Assembly: GCF_015476545.1 (NCBI RefSeq)
Contig: NZ_JADMKV010000051.1
Location: forward strand, 1 to 34,257
Length of the DNA stretch: 34,257 bases
From: Methylobacter sp. BlB1
GTDB taxonomy: Bacteria > Pseudomonadota > Gammaproteobacteria > Methylococcales > Methylomonadaceae
Direction of reading: 5' to 3'
The notes below the pieces were generated by a model. It was not told the DNA's origin and made no database searches. It was given only the letters and a program-made list of their open reading frames with translations. Position numbers and translations under genes: made by a program. Positions 15,280 to 24,324 of this stretch are shown here, in pieces (within the stretch, counting starts at the first letter, position 1; every line of letters starts with the position of its first letter).

Positions 15280-16299
15280 ATGCCCATTCGCTTGCTTGTA
15301 TTTCGCGTTGGTTACATGCCTGCATACGACGGCGCAGGCCCGATTTCCGGTGGAGGAGCTCACATTGAGGAGCATGGCGAAGGTGGAGAAATGTGGAACT
15401 TCCGCGTTGAGGGCGGGCGTTGTTATGGTTATGTTATGACTCGGCACTTTGCAGGGGTCGATCTTAGCCGAATCGCTCCAGACGATCAATGGAGCACAAA
15501 CGACGAACTTGATGATGTAGATATCGTATTTATCGCGAAGAAGCCCTCTGGTGGTCGCCAAGTCGTTGTCGGCTGGTACAGAGGAGCAACAGTCTTCCAC
15601 AAGAAGTACAGGAAGCGTCGTGGAAAGAAACGACTTGGAGATTGGGACAGACTGGACTACCTATGCCAAGTAGATGCTGATAGGGCTGTACTTCTTCCTG
15701 AAGACTTGAGAACCTTTGAAGTACCGTATGCCCCCGTGAACGGCAAAGGCTTTCCCGGTCAATCAAACGTTTGGTATCCTCATTCCGATAGCATTAAGGT
15801 TGCAAACTTTGTTGCTAAGCTTCGCAAGTACGTTGCTTCATCACAGAAAGGCCACTCGGCAACAAAGACTCCGACTCAGAAGAAGGCTGGATGGTCGGCG
15901 GCTCCTGATAAAGATCGCGTAATCCAAATAGAGCTGGCTGCCATATCCGCAACCTCCGCTTACTTCGAGAAAGAAGGCTACAAGGTTATCTCGGTAGAAA
16001 AGGACAATCGCGGCTGGGATCTTGAGGTTTCGAAAAATGGTGAGTACCTACTTATTGAGGTTAAGGGCCATATCGGCAACGTAATTCAATTTGAGTTAAC
16101 GCCGAATGAATATGCCCAGCTTCAAATCAATCGAAAGAGCTATCGAGTCTGTGTTGTACGAAATGCACTTGAGAATTCTGACGTTGAAGTCTATATGCCA
16201 GCGGAGAACAATGGGGCATGGTCTCTCGTTCAGCATAGCGGCAAAGGCTGTATTCAATTGACTGAAAAGATTGCTGCGCGTGCTTTTGAAGATGAGTAA
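15280..16299 (+). CDS. DUF3883 (PD-(D/E)XK-like) nuclease-fold protein
   Basis: The 339-residue protein has a C-terminal DUF3883 domain: helix IQIELAAISATSAYFEKEGY, then GWDLEV (Asp247) and LLIEVKG (Glu260, Lys262), giving the D...ExK metal site of Mrr-like nucleases. The N-terminal ~190 residues are beta-rich with many aromatics and glycines (GGEMWNFRVEGGRCYGYVM; RQVVVGWYRGATVFHKKY). They resemble the reader-type domains (PUA/EVE-like) that sense modified bases, but this is weak. A linker at 190-210 joins the two. Start 15280 follows an attC-like site by 15 bases, but no attC is seen after its stop. A modification-dependent (type IV) restriction role is inferred. Confidence 0.65.
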   Translation: MPIRLLVFRVGYMPAYDGAGPISGGGAHIEEHGEGGEMWNFRVEGGRCYGYVMTRHFAGVDLSRIAPDDQWSTNDELDDVDIVFIAKKPSGGRQVVVGWYRGATVFHKKYRKRRGKKRLGDWDRLDYLCQVDADRAVLLPEDLRTFEVPYAPVNGKGFPGQSNVWYPHSDSIKVANFVAKLRKYVASSQKGHSATKTPTQKKAGWSAAPDKDRVIQIELAAISATSAYFEKEGYKVISVEKDNRGWDLEVSKNGEYLLIEVKGHIGNVIQFELTPNEYAQLQINRKSYRVCVVRNALENSDVEVYMPAENNGAWSLVQHSGKGCIQLTEKIAARAFEDE

Positions 16300-16401
16300 A
16301 AGGAGTTTTTCGCGGTATAAGAAAATAGCCTGAGACTTTCAAATCTCTTAATGAAAAGCCGACTTTGTAACGAGCGGAATAACAAAAAGGAAACTAGCGA
16401 T

Positions 16402-16650
16402 ATGATGCCTGGAAGCGCAACTACAATAAAAGTTCAAAGGCGATGTCCCGCTTTCAAAATCGGCAAGACCATCGTTTTTTGGATTGTCCACAACACCCAA
16501 GACGCTAAAACAAGCCAAATCGATCGCTACTTAATCACGGTGGCCAATATCGAAACACAAGTCGGCGCCCACCTCCTCGTTACCGGCGAGGCCCGCACTC
16601 AAAAGCCCAAAGCCTCATGGCTTGTGCCGATAGCCTGCAATAAAGGCTAG
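16402..16650 (+). CDS. Hypothetical 82-aa protein upstream of the restriction operon
   Basis: ATG 16402 has AAGGAA nine bases upstream, and a second ATG follows at once; the in-frame ATG at 16351 lacks a ribosome-binding site. The product starts MMPGSATTIKVQRRCPAFK and looks mostly beta-strand (IVFWIVHN, RYLITVANIETQVGAHLLVT). I do not recognise a family. It ends 39 bases before the UvrD-like gene on the same strand and could be the first gene of that operon, or an independent remnant. Confidence 0.45.
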   Translation: MMPGSATTIKVQRRCPAFKIGKTIVFWIVHNTQDAKTSQIDRYLITVANIETQVGAHLLVTGEARTQKPKASWLVPIACNKG

Positions 16651-16689
16651 TTTCCTATAACAATCATCCTCCTCAAAAATAGGAGAAAT

Positions 16690-19623
16690 ATGACCGAAAA
16701 AAATACAGAGGATTTGGGTTATGCCACCAAAGCAAACTCTAAACAACAAGAAGCTATTTTCTCAACAGACGGACCTTTATTGATTATTGCAGGACCTGGA
16801 TCCGGTAAAACCTTCACCCTAGTAGAACGGATCGTTTATCTCATCAAGTCCAAAGGCGTCACGCCTGAGTCACTATTTGTCGTGACTTTCACCGACAAGG
16901 CCGCACGCGAACTAACGACACGTATTTCCAACCGTCTAAATGACTTGGACATTAAGTTCAACCTGAACGAGATGTACCTTGGTACTTTTCATTCAATTTG
17001 TCTGCGGATTTTGGAGGACTTCCGGGAATTTACGCGGCTCAAGCGTAATTTCACAATGTTTGACCAGTTCGACCAACAGTATTTTCTCTACCAGCGCATC
17101 AATGAATTCCGGTCAGTACCAGATGCCCAGCTTGTTATGGGCGATGACTATACGGGACGATGGAAGCAATCAGAGCAACTGCTCAAGTGGATAAATAAAG
17201 TTGGAGAGGAAGCTCTCGACCCCGTTCAGCTTGAAATAGCGCCAGATGTTGAGGTGCGGGCGCTTGCAGCTTGTTATCACAAGTATCAGGAACTGCTTCA
17301 TGAAAACAACTGCTTAGACTTTTCTGGTATTCAGTATGAGGCGCTACAACTTATGGAAAAACACCCCGAGGTGTTGGCTGAGCTGCGCAAAAAGTTTTCA
17401 TATTTGATGGTGGACGAATACCAAGATACCAATACCATCCAAGAACGCATCTTGCTTCTCTTGGCAAATGACCATCAGAATCTTTGTGTTGTGGGGGACG
17501 ATGATCAAGGCTTATACCGCTTTCGTGGGGCCACCATTCGCAACATTTTGGAGTTCCCATACTTGTTTCCGCCGGGGACGTGCAAGCAGGTTACATTGTC
17601 GATAAACTACCGTTCACATCCAGACATCATTCGCTTTTACAACGAATGGATGCAAGCGCAAGAATGGACGGATGGCACAAAACAGTTTCGATACTCCAAA
17701 ACTATAGCGCCGCGCGAAGAAGAGTTTCCCCATGTTCCGACTGTCGTGCGTTTATCGGCAGCGGATGAGCAGGATGGTAATGCCAAATGGCATGCAGAAA
17801 TTCTTAATTTCCTTCATGCACTGAAAAACACTAAAGACCTAGAAGATTGGAACCAGATTGCTTTTTTATTTCGCTCGGTTAAAAACAGTAAAGTAGTTGC
17901 TCTGGCACGGTTCCTTGAGAGCCAAGGAGTGCCAGTTTACTCCCCACGTTCGAACATGTTTTTCGAACGTGAAGAAATCCGATTGATGATCGGCGCACTA
18001 ATTTTCCTATTTCCGCAATTTCCGCGGGTGCGACAATGGGATGCAAACGTTACGCTCGACGTGTGGAACTATTACGATCACAACTGTTTCCAGGCGTTTG
18101 TCAACGAATTGCGCAAGCCTGAAAATAAACGCTTACTTGATTGGGCAAGGCCACTGGCCAAGAACCATATTGTGCTCGCACAGAATGCTGACTATGCCTT
18201 TTCAGGGTTATTCTATCAGCTCTTGCAGTTCCCATTATTTTCCCGATATTTGTCCGATGAAGCATTGCAGGGCGTGGACAAAGGTAGGGCTGCGCGCAAC
18301 CTCGCAACCTTTTCCAAGCTTATTACCAAGTTCGAGTACCTGCATTACGTTAGTGTATTCAACCCTACGTATTTGGAAAAGAACCTGCGCGACTTGTTCA
18401 ATCAGTTCCTACGGTTTCTTATGGATGGCGGCATTGGCGAATATGAAGACGAGGCCGAATATGCGCCGAAGGGTTGCGTCTCGTTCCTGACCATTCACCA
18501 GTCCAAGGGTTTAGAGTTTCCGGTGGTGGTGTGCGGCTCTTTGGAAGCAGTGCCGCGTAAGCAACACACAGCTCTTGATGAGCTGTTGGAAGATGGAGGC
18601 TACCTCTCCAAGCCTCGCTTTGAGCCGTTGGAGCACATCAAACACTTCGACTTTCGTCGGTTGTTTTATACGGCATTCTCTCGTCCCCAAAACCTCTTGG
18701 TTCTTGCAGCCCAAGAGCGCAAAGGTAGGGGGAAATCGCCATCGAAGTACTTCGAGAACTTTTTCTATGCCTTACCTGCTTGGAGAAACCCAGCCTTTGA
18801 TTTGAGCCAACTCAGCTTCGAGGTGATTAAGGAGATTAATCTTAAGCGAGAATACTCTTTTACTTCACATATTACATTGTTTGAAAACTGCGCCGAACAG
18901 TACCGGTTCTTCAAGGAGTTGGAATTTGCGCCGATCCGGGTAAGCCCCATGCTGTTCGGCACGTTAGTGCATCAAACCATAGAGGACATTCACAAAACCA
19001 TCCTGCGCGGTGAGGAACACGCCATCAGCACAGACGTAATCCGTAGCTGGTTTTCCGCAAATTACGCGATGCTTTCCAAGAAAGAGAGGGTGTACCTCGC
19101 TCCAAGTTCGCTACAGGCCGCGCTGCAACATATCTTACGTTACTATGAGCGCGAAAATGGGCATTGGGATCGTATTAAAGAAGCAGAAGTCGAGATTTCG
19201 CTCGTCAAGGATCAATATATCCTAAAGGGCAGTGTCGATCTTATTCGGGGTGAGTATAATACAGTTGAAATTGTTGACTTCAAGTCAGAGAAGAAACCCG
19301 ACATGGAAAAGGACCGCGAACGGCTAAGCCAGTATCAGCACCAGCTCGAAGTTTATGCCCACCTTGTCGAAGAGCGTACCGGCCAAAAAGTAAGCAAGAT
19401 GCATCTTTACTATACCGGTGAAGACAGCGGCAATCCCTACGTAACTTTTACTAAAGACAACCACGCAATTAGCAAAACGATTGCGCAGTTTGATGAAATC
19501 GTCGCCCGCATTGAGCGGCAGGACTACCAACTGGCTGCGCGACCAGCCAAGCTATGCCAAAACTGCGACATGCGAGCTTACTGTGACAACAAAAATTGGA
19601 AATTTAGACAAACTAACACATGA
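16690..19623 (+). CDS. UvrD/RecB-like helicase with C-terminal Fe-S nuclease domain
   Basis: The 977-residue protein shows superfamily-1 helicase motifs in order: AGPGSGKTFT (34-43), LMVDEYQDTNTIQ (II), GDDDQGLYRFRGA (III), LSINYRSH (IV), FLTIHQSKGLEFPVVV (V) and RLFYTAFSRPQ (VI). The C-terminal part is a RecB-type PD-(D/E)XK nuclease (GSVDLI, EIVDFKSEKK, then YQHQLEVYAHLV). It has the four-cysteine Fe-S arrangement known from AddB and Cas4: Cys734 before the domain and Cys956, Cys959, Cys965 at the end. AGGAGA precedes the start. The last codons overlap the methyltransferase start (ATGA), so it is coupled to a type III restriction pair. Unwinding plus cleavage of DNA is expected; a role in the operon's defence function is inferred. 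Confidence 0.85.
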   Translation: MTEKNTEDLGYATKANSKQQEAIFSTDGPLLIIAGPGSGKTFTLVERIVYLIKSKGVTPESLFVVTFTDKAARELTTRISNRLNDLDIKFNLNEMYLGTFHSICLRILEDFREFTRLKRNFTMFDQFDQQYFLYQRINEFRSVPDAQLVMGDDYTGRWKQSEQLLKWINKVGEEALDPVQLEIAPDVEVRALAACYHKYQELLHENNCLDFSGIQYEALQLMEKHPEVLAELRKKFSYLMVDEYQDTNTIQERILLLLANDHQNLCVVGDDDQGLYRFRGATIRNILEFPYLFPPGTCKQVTLSINYRSHPDIIRFYNEWMQAQEWTDGTKQFRYSKTIAPREEEFPHVPTVVRLSAADEQDGNAKWHAEILNFLHALKNTKDLEDWNQIAFLFRSVKNSKVVALARFLESQGVPVYSPRSNMFFEREEIRLMIGALIFLFPQFPRVRQWDANVTLDVWNYYDHNCFQAFVNELRKPENKRLLDWARPLAKNHIVLAQNADYAFSGLFYQLLQFPLFSRYLSDEALQGVDKGRAARNLATFSKLITKFEYLHYVSVFNPTYLEKNLRDLFNQFLRFLMDGGIGEYEDEAEYAPKGCVSFLTIHQSKGLEFPVVVCGSLEAVPRKQHTALDELLEDGGYLSKPRFEPLEHIKHFDFRRLFYTAFSRPQNLLVLAAQERKGRGKSPSKYFENFFYALPAWRNPAFDLSQLSFEVIKEINLKREYSFTSHITLFENCAEQYRFFKELEFAPIRVSPMLFGTLVHQTIEDIHKTILRGEEHAISTDVIRSWFSANYAMLSKKERVYLAPSSLQAALQHILRYYERENGHWDRIKEAEVEISLVKDQYILKGSVDLIRGEYNTVEIVDFKSEKKPDMEKDRERLSQYQHQLEVYAHLVEERTGQKVSKMHLYYTGEDSGNPYVTFTKDNHAISKTIAQFDEIVARIERQDYQLAARPAKLCQNCDMRAYCDNKNWKFRQTNT

Positions 19624-21563
19624 ACAACGATCAACTCACCCAAGAATCTTTGCCTTTTTCCACTTCCGACAATGGTGTGGCCAGTGTTGAGAAATACGAG
19701 TTCGAGCCGATCAAGGGTTATCCAATGTTGAATTGGCGCGGCAAGCGTCCATTCAAGTCGACACAATATTACCCTGCGCAGCTTAAAGAACTGCATGGCG
19801 AGGAGGTGGAAGGTTGGCGGAACAAGATTTATTGGGGGGATAATCTGCAGGTGATGAGCCACTTGTTGAAGGATTTTCGAGGCAAGGTAGATCTAATTTA
19901 TATTGATCCCCCGTTTGATTCACGCGCGGACTACAAGCAAAAAATATCGTCTGGCACTACTACTAGTGACTATAGCACTTTCGAAGAAAAGCAATACTCG
20001 GATATTTGGAACAACGATGAGTATCTTCAGTTCATGTATGAGCGTCTTGTCTTAATGCGCGAATTGCTCACAGAACGCGGGACGATTTATTTACATTGTG
20101 ATTGGCACAAATCACACCATTTGCGTTGCCTAATGGACGAAATTTTTGGCCCAGATAACTTCGTGAATCAAATAGTTTGGAAACGTGGCCATGCTCATAG
20201 CGATTCAAAACAGGGAAGTGCACATCTAGGGCGACTCCATGAAGAAATGCTAGTTTATGCAAAAGGAAGCGAGCGAACATTCAACCAGCAGTATACCCCT
20301 TACGACCAATCTTATATTGATAAATACTATAAATTCATTGAAGAGGATACTGGTCGTCGGTATTGGTTGGATAACCTTCAAGGCCCCGGTGGTGCCTCAA
20401 AAGGCAATCCCTATTATGAAGTCATGGGGGTTTTTAGACACTGGAGATACAGCAAGGAAAGAATGAACCAGTTAATTAAAGAAGGACGGATCATTCAAAC
20501 TTCTCCTGGAACTGTTCCAAAATATAAACGATATCTAGATGAGATGCCCGGAAGACCAGTGCAAGATGTTTGGGATGACATTCGAAGCCTTGCAGGGATG
20601 GGGGCGAGTCCAACTGAACGCTTGGATTATCCAACGCAAAAACCTGAGGAGCTTTTAGAGCGTGTCCTTTTACTCTCGTCTAATCCTGGGGATCTCGTCT
20701 TCGACTGCTTCATGGGCTCAGGAACGACCCAAGCAAGCGCATTGAAATTAGGAAGGCGTTTTATCGGTGCCGATATTAATCTAGGCTCAGTGCAAATGAC
20801 CGTCAAGAGATTGGTAACTTCTGCAGCATTATTAGAGACTGCTGATATCGAAAAAAAAATTTATAAAGGGCTTGAGGTTTACAACGTCAACAACTATGAC
20901 GTATTCCGTAATCCCGTTGAAGCAAAGGATTTGTTAATAGAAGCGCTGGAAATACAGAAGCTCGATTTTACTTCTGTCTACGACGGCGAGAAAGACGGTC
21001 GGATGGTCAAAATTATGCCCGTTAACCGCATCGCAACGCGTGCCGACTTGAATGAATTGATTGCTGGTTTCGACTACAAGGCCTGGGATCGTCGTCAGAG
21101 TGAACACCCAAATCAGCCAGTGGAAAAGATTGCCCTCATCTGCATGGGCCATGAGGCCGACCTAAAGGCGCAGTTGGAACTTGCCGCCAAGCCGTTCAAG
21201 GTCGATATTGAGGTAGTGGACATCCTGCGTGACAAGGCCAACCTCGAATTCAAACGTGACTCCGAAGCGTTAGCAGTAGTAAAAGACGGTGAACTTATCA
21301 TCGAACGCTTTTATCCGATGAACCTGCTACAAAAGCTTTCGCTGCAAAAAGTATCAGCGGAGGATTGGAGGGAGCTGGTCGAAAGCATCTTCATTGATTG
21401 GAACTACGACGGTGTAATTTTGCAGCCCGTAGTAGTCGACATTCCTGGCAAAAACGAGTTGGCCAAAGGGCGCTATAAAGTCCCGGAAGATGCGGGCACA
21501 ATCCGCGTGAAGATCACCGATCTGCTATCCGAGTCATGGGAAGGGAGTGTAGAAAATGGCTAA
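19620..21563 (+). CDS. mod: Type III restriction-modification methyltransferase (Mod)
   Basis: The 647-residue protein is a beta-class DNA methyltransferase: the catalytic DPPF (Asp96-Phe99) in VDLIYIDPPFDSRADYKQ comes before the S-adenosylmethionine-binding FMGSGTTQASALK (from 364). Length and order match type III Mod subunits, which methylate adenine N6 on one strand of a 5-6 bp site and also supply target recognition. The variable middle (about 150-330) would set specificity. It starts inside the end of the UvrD-like gene, and its last eight bases overlap the Res start, as expected for a Mod-Res pair. No simple-sequence repeat for phase variation is visible in the frame. Confidence 0.9.
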   Translation: MNNDQLTQESLPFSTSDNGVASVEKYEFEPIKGYPMLNWRGKRPFKSTQYYPAQLKELHGEEVEGWRNKIYWGDNLQVMSHLLKDFRGKVDLIYIDPPFDSRADYKQKISSGTTTSDYSTFEEKQYSDIWNNDEYLQFMYERLVLMRELLTERGTIYLHCDWHKSHHLRCLMDEIFGPDNFVNQIVWKRGHAHSDSKQGSAHLGRLHEEMLVYAKGSERTFNQQYTPYDQSYIDKYYKFIEEDTGRRYWLDNLQGPGGASKGNPYYEVMGVFRHWRYSKERMNQLIKEGRIIQTSPGTVPKYKRYLDEMPGRPVQDVWDDIRSLAGMGASPTERLDYPTQKPEELLERVLLLSSNPGDLVFDCFMGSGTTQASALKLGRRFIGADINLGSVQMTVKRLVTSAALLETADIEKKIYKGLEVYNVNNYDVFRNPVEAKDLLIEALEIQKLDFTSVYDGEKDGRMVKIMPVNRIATRADLNELIAGFDYKAWDRRQSEHPNQPVEKIALICMGHEADLKAQLELAAKPFKVDIEVVDILRDKANLEFKRDSEALAVVKDGELIIERFYPMNLLQKLSLQKVSAEDWRELVESIFIDWNYDGVILQPVVVDIPGKNELAKGRYKVPEDAGTIRVKITDLLSESWEGSVENG

Positions 21564-24276
21564 GGGCGCTAAAGCAGCGAACGCTTCGCTCGACTTTGCC
21601 TTCTTCAATTTTCTCTGGGATTTTCACCAGTCCAACCGTGGCACAATCCGAACGCACTACAAGGAGTTGACGCGAAAATTCTTGGACTTCAACAACCCCG
21701 AAAAGAATTCCAAGGCTTTCCTGAGGCAACCGCAATTTGAAGCGTTGGAGGTCTATGTTTTCCTGAAAGAGTTTCTTGGTAACGCCAAAGTCGAGGAAAT
21801 TTTCCGCGATTGGTTTGAGAAGAAAGGACGATTTGCGGACCGGAGCGAAGGCGGCATTAATCGCAATACCGGTCAATACGATTTGCTCGACAACTTGACG
21901 CAGGAGCAGTACAAAACCGTCTTCGCGACGATGCGAAAGAATTCGCGTATCTACCCAAACTATATCTTCGCGCTGACAATGGGGACTGGTAAAACCATCC
22001 TTATGGCCACTTGCATCTTCTACGAGTTTTTATTGGGCAATAAATTTGATAAAGAGCCGCGCTACTGTCATAACGCTCTGGTATTTGCGCCGGATAAAAC
22101 GGTACTGCAATCGTTAAAGGAGATTGAGTCTTTTGACCTCACCCTAGTTGTCCCGCCGGAGTATGTAAACTTCCTGACTGCCCACCTGCGCTTCCACTTC
22201 CTGGAGGAAGCGGGCACCTCGCTTGATACACTCGACCGCTCGCGTTTCAACATTATTGTTTCGAATACTCAAAAGATCATTCTCAAACGACAGCGTAAGG
22301 AGAAGACTGCTACCGATCAACTATTCGGTGCTACCAGCAATGCCTTAGCAGCTAATGGCGTTTATGCCGAAGCAGCCGATCTTTACGCATTCGATCAGCC
22401 GGAAGAGGAAGGTGAACTTATCACCAACCAACGTTTCGAGAAACTCCGTCGCTTGGAACAGCTCGGCATTTATGTCGATGAGGCCCATCACGCCTTCGGC
22501 AAATCCCTGGCCAAGGATATGGGACTTGGTGCCAAGGATACCGATACTAGCCTGCGTACCACGATCGACAAGTTGGCCGCAAGCCTCAACAATTCGGGCA
22601 CCCGCGTAGTAGCTTGCTATAACTACACGGGCACACCTTACGTTGGACGCGAGGTGTTACCTGAAGTGGTTTACGCTTATGGATTAAAGGATGCAATCGA
22701 TAAAGGGTATCTCAAGAAAGTGGATTTGCGCGGCTACAGCAATACCCGTACCGATGAGTTTGTTGATATTGCCGTTGAACGATTCCTTGAGGAAACCGCG
22801 GACTTAAAACCTGAAGGAATGTTGCCCAAGCTGGCATTCTTCGCTGCTACTATCGATGAACTCACTCAAGAACTTAGGCCTGCGGTTGAAAAGGCGCTAA
22901 TAAAACGAGGTATTCCAACATCGAGTATTCTGGTCAATGTAGGCGATGACAAACTGACCACCAATGACGACATTCGAGAGTTCAATCGGCTCGATACCGA
23001 AGCATCAAATAAACAGTTCATCCTTTTAGTAAACAAGGGTCGAGAGGGGTGGAACTGCCGTTCCTTGTTCGGAGTTGGCCTGTTCCGTGAACCCAAATCC
23101 AAAGTATTCGTGCTACAGGCTACGATGCGTTGTTTGCGCGCTATCGGAGAAGGACAACACACCGGTCATGTTTTTCTCTCCAACGAAAACTTGAAGATTC
23201 TGAACGATGAGTTAGAACAGAACTTCCATATCAATGCCGAGGAGCTACAGAAAACAGCAAAGGACAAGGAACGTGTCCAGGTGAAGGTTGTCTTGCCGCC
23301 TGTAAAAATCAAGCTCATGCGGGTACGAAAGCAATTTGAGGTGCGGGAGAAAGTTCTCTCTCCGGGGCAAGCACTTGGATTAAATCGTTCCGATAAAGAA
23401 GCCTGGAAGGCGTTAATAGATAAATATCGGCTACTTGAAACGCAGCAAAAGGGCTTGACTGCCGCAGACGCCGCACTTGCCGAGCATAGTCAATCCATCG
23501 ATCTGACTTCCCGTCGAGAAAAGCGAATATTTTCTCAGTTAACGCTTGTTGCTGAAGTGTCACGTTATTTAAATCGCAGCCCACTGGAAATAGAGACCCT
23601 CCTTGAATCGACCAAAGAGGGTATGAACGAATTGGTGGAAATGGTTAATGAGTTCAACGAACTGCTCTACGACGAAATTATCCCACGTCTATTTCGACAA
23701 CTTTTCGATCTCGAAGAGACTCAACAAACCGAAGAACACGAAGTGGAACTGGTCAAGTTGCCGCCCGGTGGTTATTACGAGGTCACCGCTGCTAAGGATA
23801 AAATCGTTCGGAGAACAGACGTAAAAGAGGAAGAGCGTGACAAAAGTTTCCATGTGGATGCCTATTGTTTTGACTCGACCCCTGAACGTCAATTGTTCTG
23901 GGATTTGTTACGAGAAAAACGAGTTAAGAAACTATATTTCACCGGCATGTTGACACACGGTCAAAGCGACTTTCATATTCAATACATCGACCCCGAAACT
24001 CATGCTGTGCGCAGTTATTACCCGGATTTCCTATTCCAAAAAGAAGATGACACGTATGTGATTGTTGAAGTGAAGGCTGACTATCAAATTGAAGATCCAA
24101 TTGTCATGGCAAAACGTGATTTTGCCGAACAAATGGCGACGGCCAGTAAGATGACTTATGCAATTATGCCCAGTACAAAAACATCAGATTACAAAGAGCT
24201 ATTGTTTGGACAGGGAGGTAGCCAAATGTACTTATCGATCGGTAAAGAAGCCAACTTAACAGAGTTAACTGACTAA
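21556..24276 (+). CDS. res: Type III restriction enzyme Res subunit (helicase-nuclease)
   Basis: The 906-residue protein is a superfamily-2 helicase: Walker A MGTGKTILMATC (Gly143-Thr147), DEAH box YVDEAHHAFG (Asp308), ACYNYTGTPYVGRE (III region), LLVNKGREGWNCRS (V) and QATMRCLRAIGEGQ (VI). A C-terminal endonuclease has YPDFLF (Asp824) and VIVEVKAD (Glu838, Lys840), a PD-(D/E)XK site. Type III Res uses ATP to signal or slide between two head-to-head sites before cutting unmethylated DNA. All key residues are present, so the enzyme should be active. The start overlaps Mod by eight bases. A gap of 48 bases leads to the sacsin-like gene, suggesting one operon. Confidence 0.9.
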   Translation: MAKGAKAANASLDFAFFNFLWDFHQSNRGTIRTHYKELTRKFLDFNNPEKNSKAFLRQPQFEALEVYVFLKEFLGNAKVEEIFRDWFEKKGRFADRSEGGINRNTGQYDLLDNLTQEQYKTVFATMRKNSRIYPNYIFALTMGTGKTILMATCIFYEFLLGNKFDKEPRYCHNALVFAPDKTVLQSLKEIESFDLTLVVPPEYVNFLTAHLRFHFLEEAGTSLDTLDRSRFNIIVSNTQKIILKRQRKEKTATDQLFGATSNALAANGVYAEAADLYAFDQPEEEGELITNQRFEKLRRLEQLGIYVDEAHHAFGKSLAKDMGLGAKDTDTSLRTTIDKLAASLNNSGTRVVACYNYTGTPYVGREVLPEVVYAYGLKDAIDKGYLKKVDLRGYSNTRTDEFVDIAVERFLEETADLKPEGMLPKLAFFAATIDELTQELRPAVEKALIKRGIPTSSILVNVGDDKLTTNDDIREFNRLDTEASNKQFILLVNKGREGWNCRSLFGVGLFREPKSKVFVLQATMRCLRAIGEGQHTGHVFLSNENLKILNDELEQNFHINAEELQKTAKDKERVQVKVVLPPVKIKLMRVRKQFEVREKVLSPGQALGLNRSDKEAWKALIDKYRLLETQQKGLTAADAALAEHSQSIDLTSRREKRIFSQLTLVAEVSRYLNRSPLEIETLLESTKEGMNELVEMVNEFNELLYDEIIPRLFRQLFDLEETQQTEEHEVELVKLPPGGYYEVTAAKDKIVRRTDVKEEERDKSFHVDAYCFDSTPERQLFWDLLREKRVKKLYFTGMLTHGQSDFHIQYIDPETHAVRSYYPDFLFQKEDDTYVIVEVKADYQIEDPIVMAKRDFAEQMATASKMTYAIMPSTKTSDYKELLFGQGGSQMYLSIGKEANLTELTD

Positions 24277-24324
24277 TCTGATAACGTGAGTCAATATTTT
24301 ATTGTTTTTGATTAGGGCGAAACA

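Noticed and set aside
16300-16401. Possible attC after the DUF3883 gene
   Set aside because: There is a small GAGA...TCTC hairpin but no TAAC/GTTA core pair with complementary arms.
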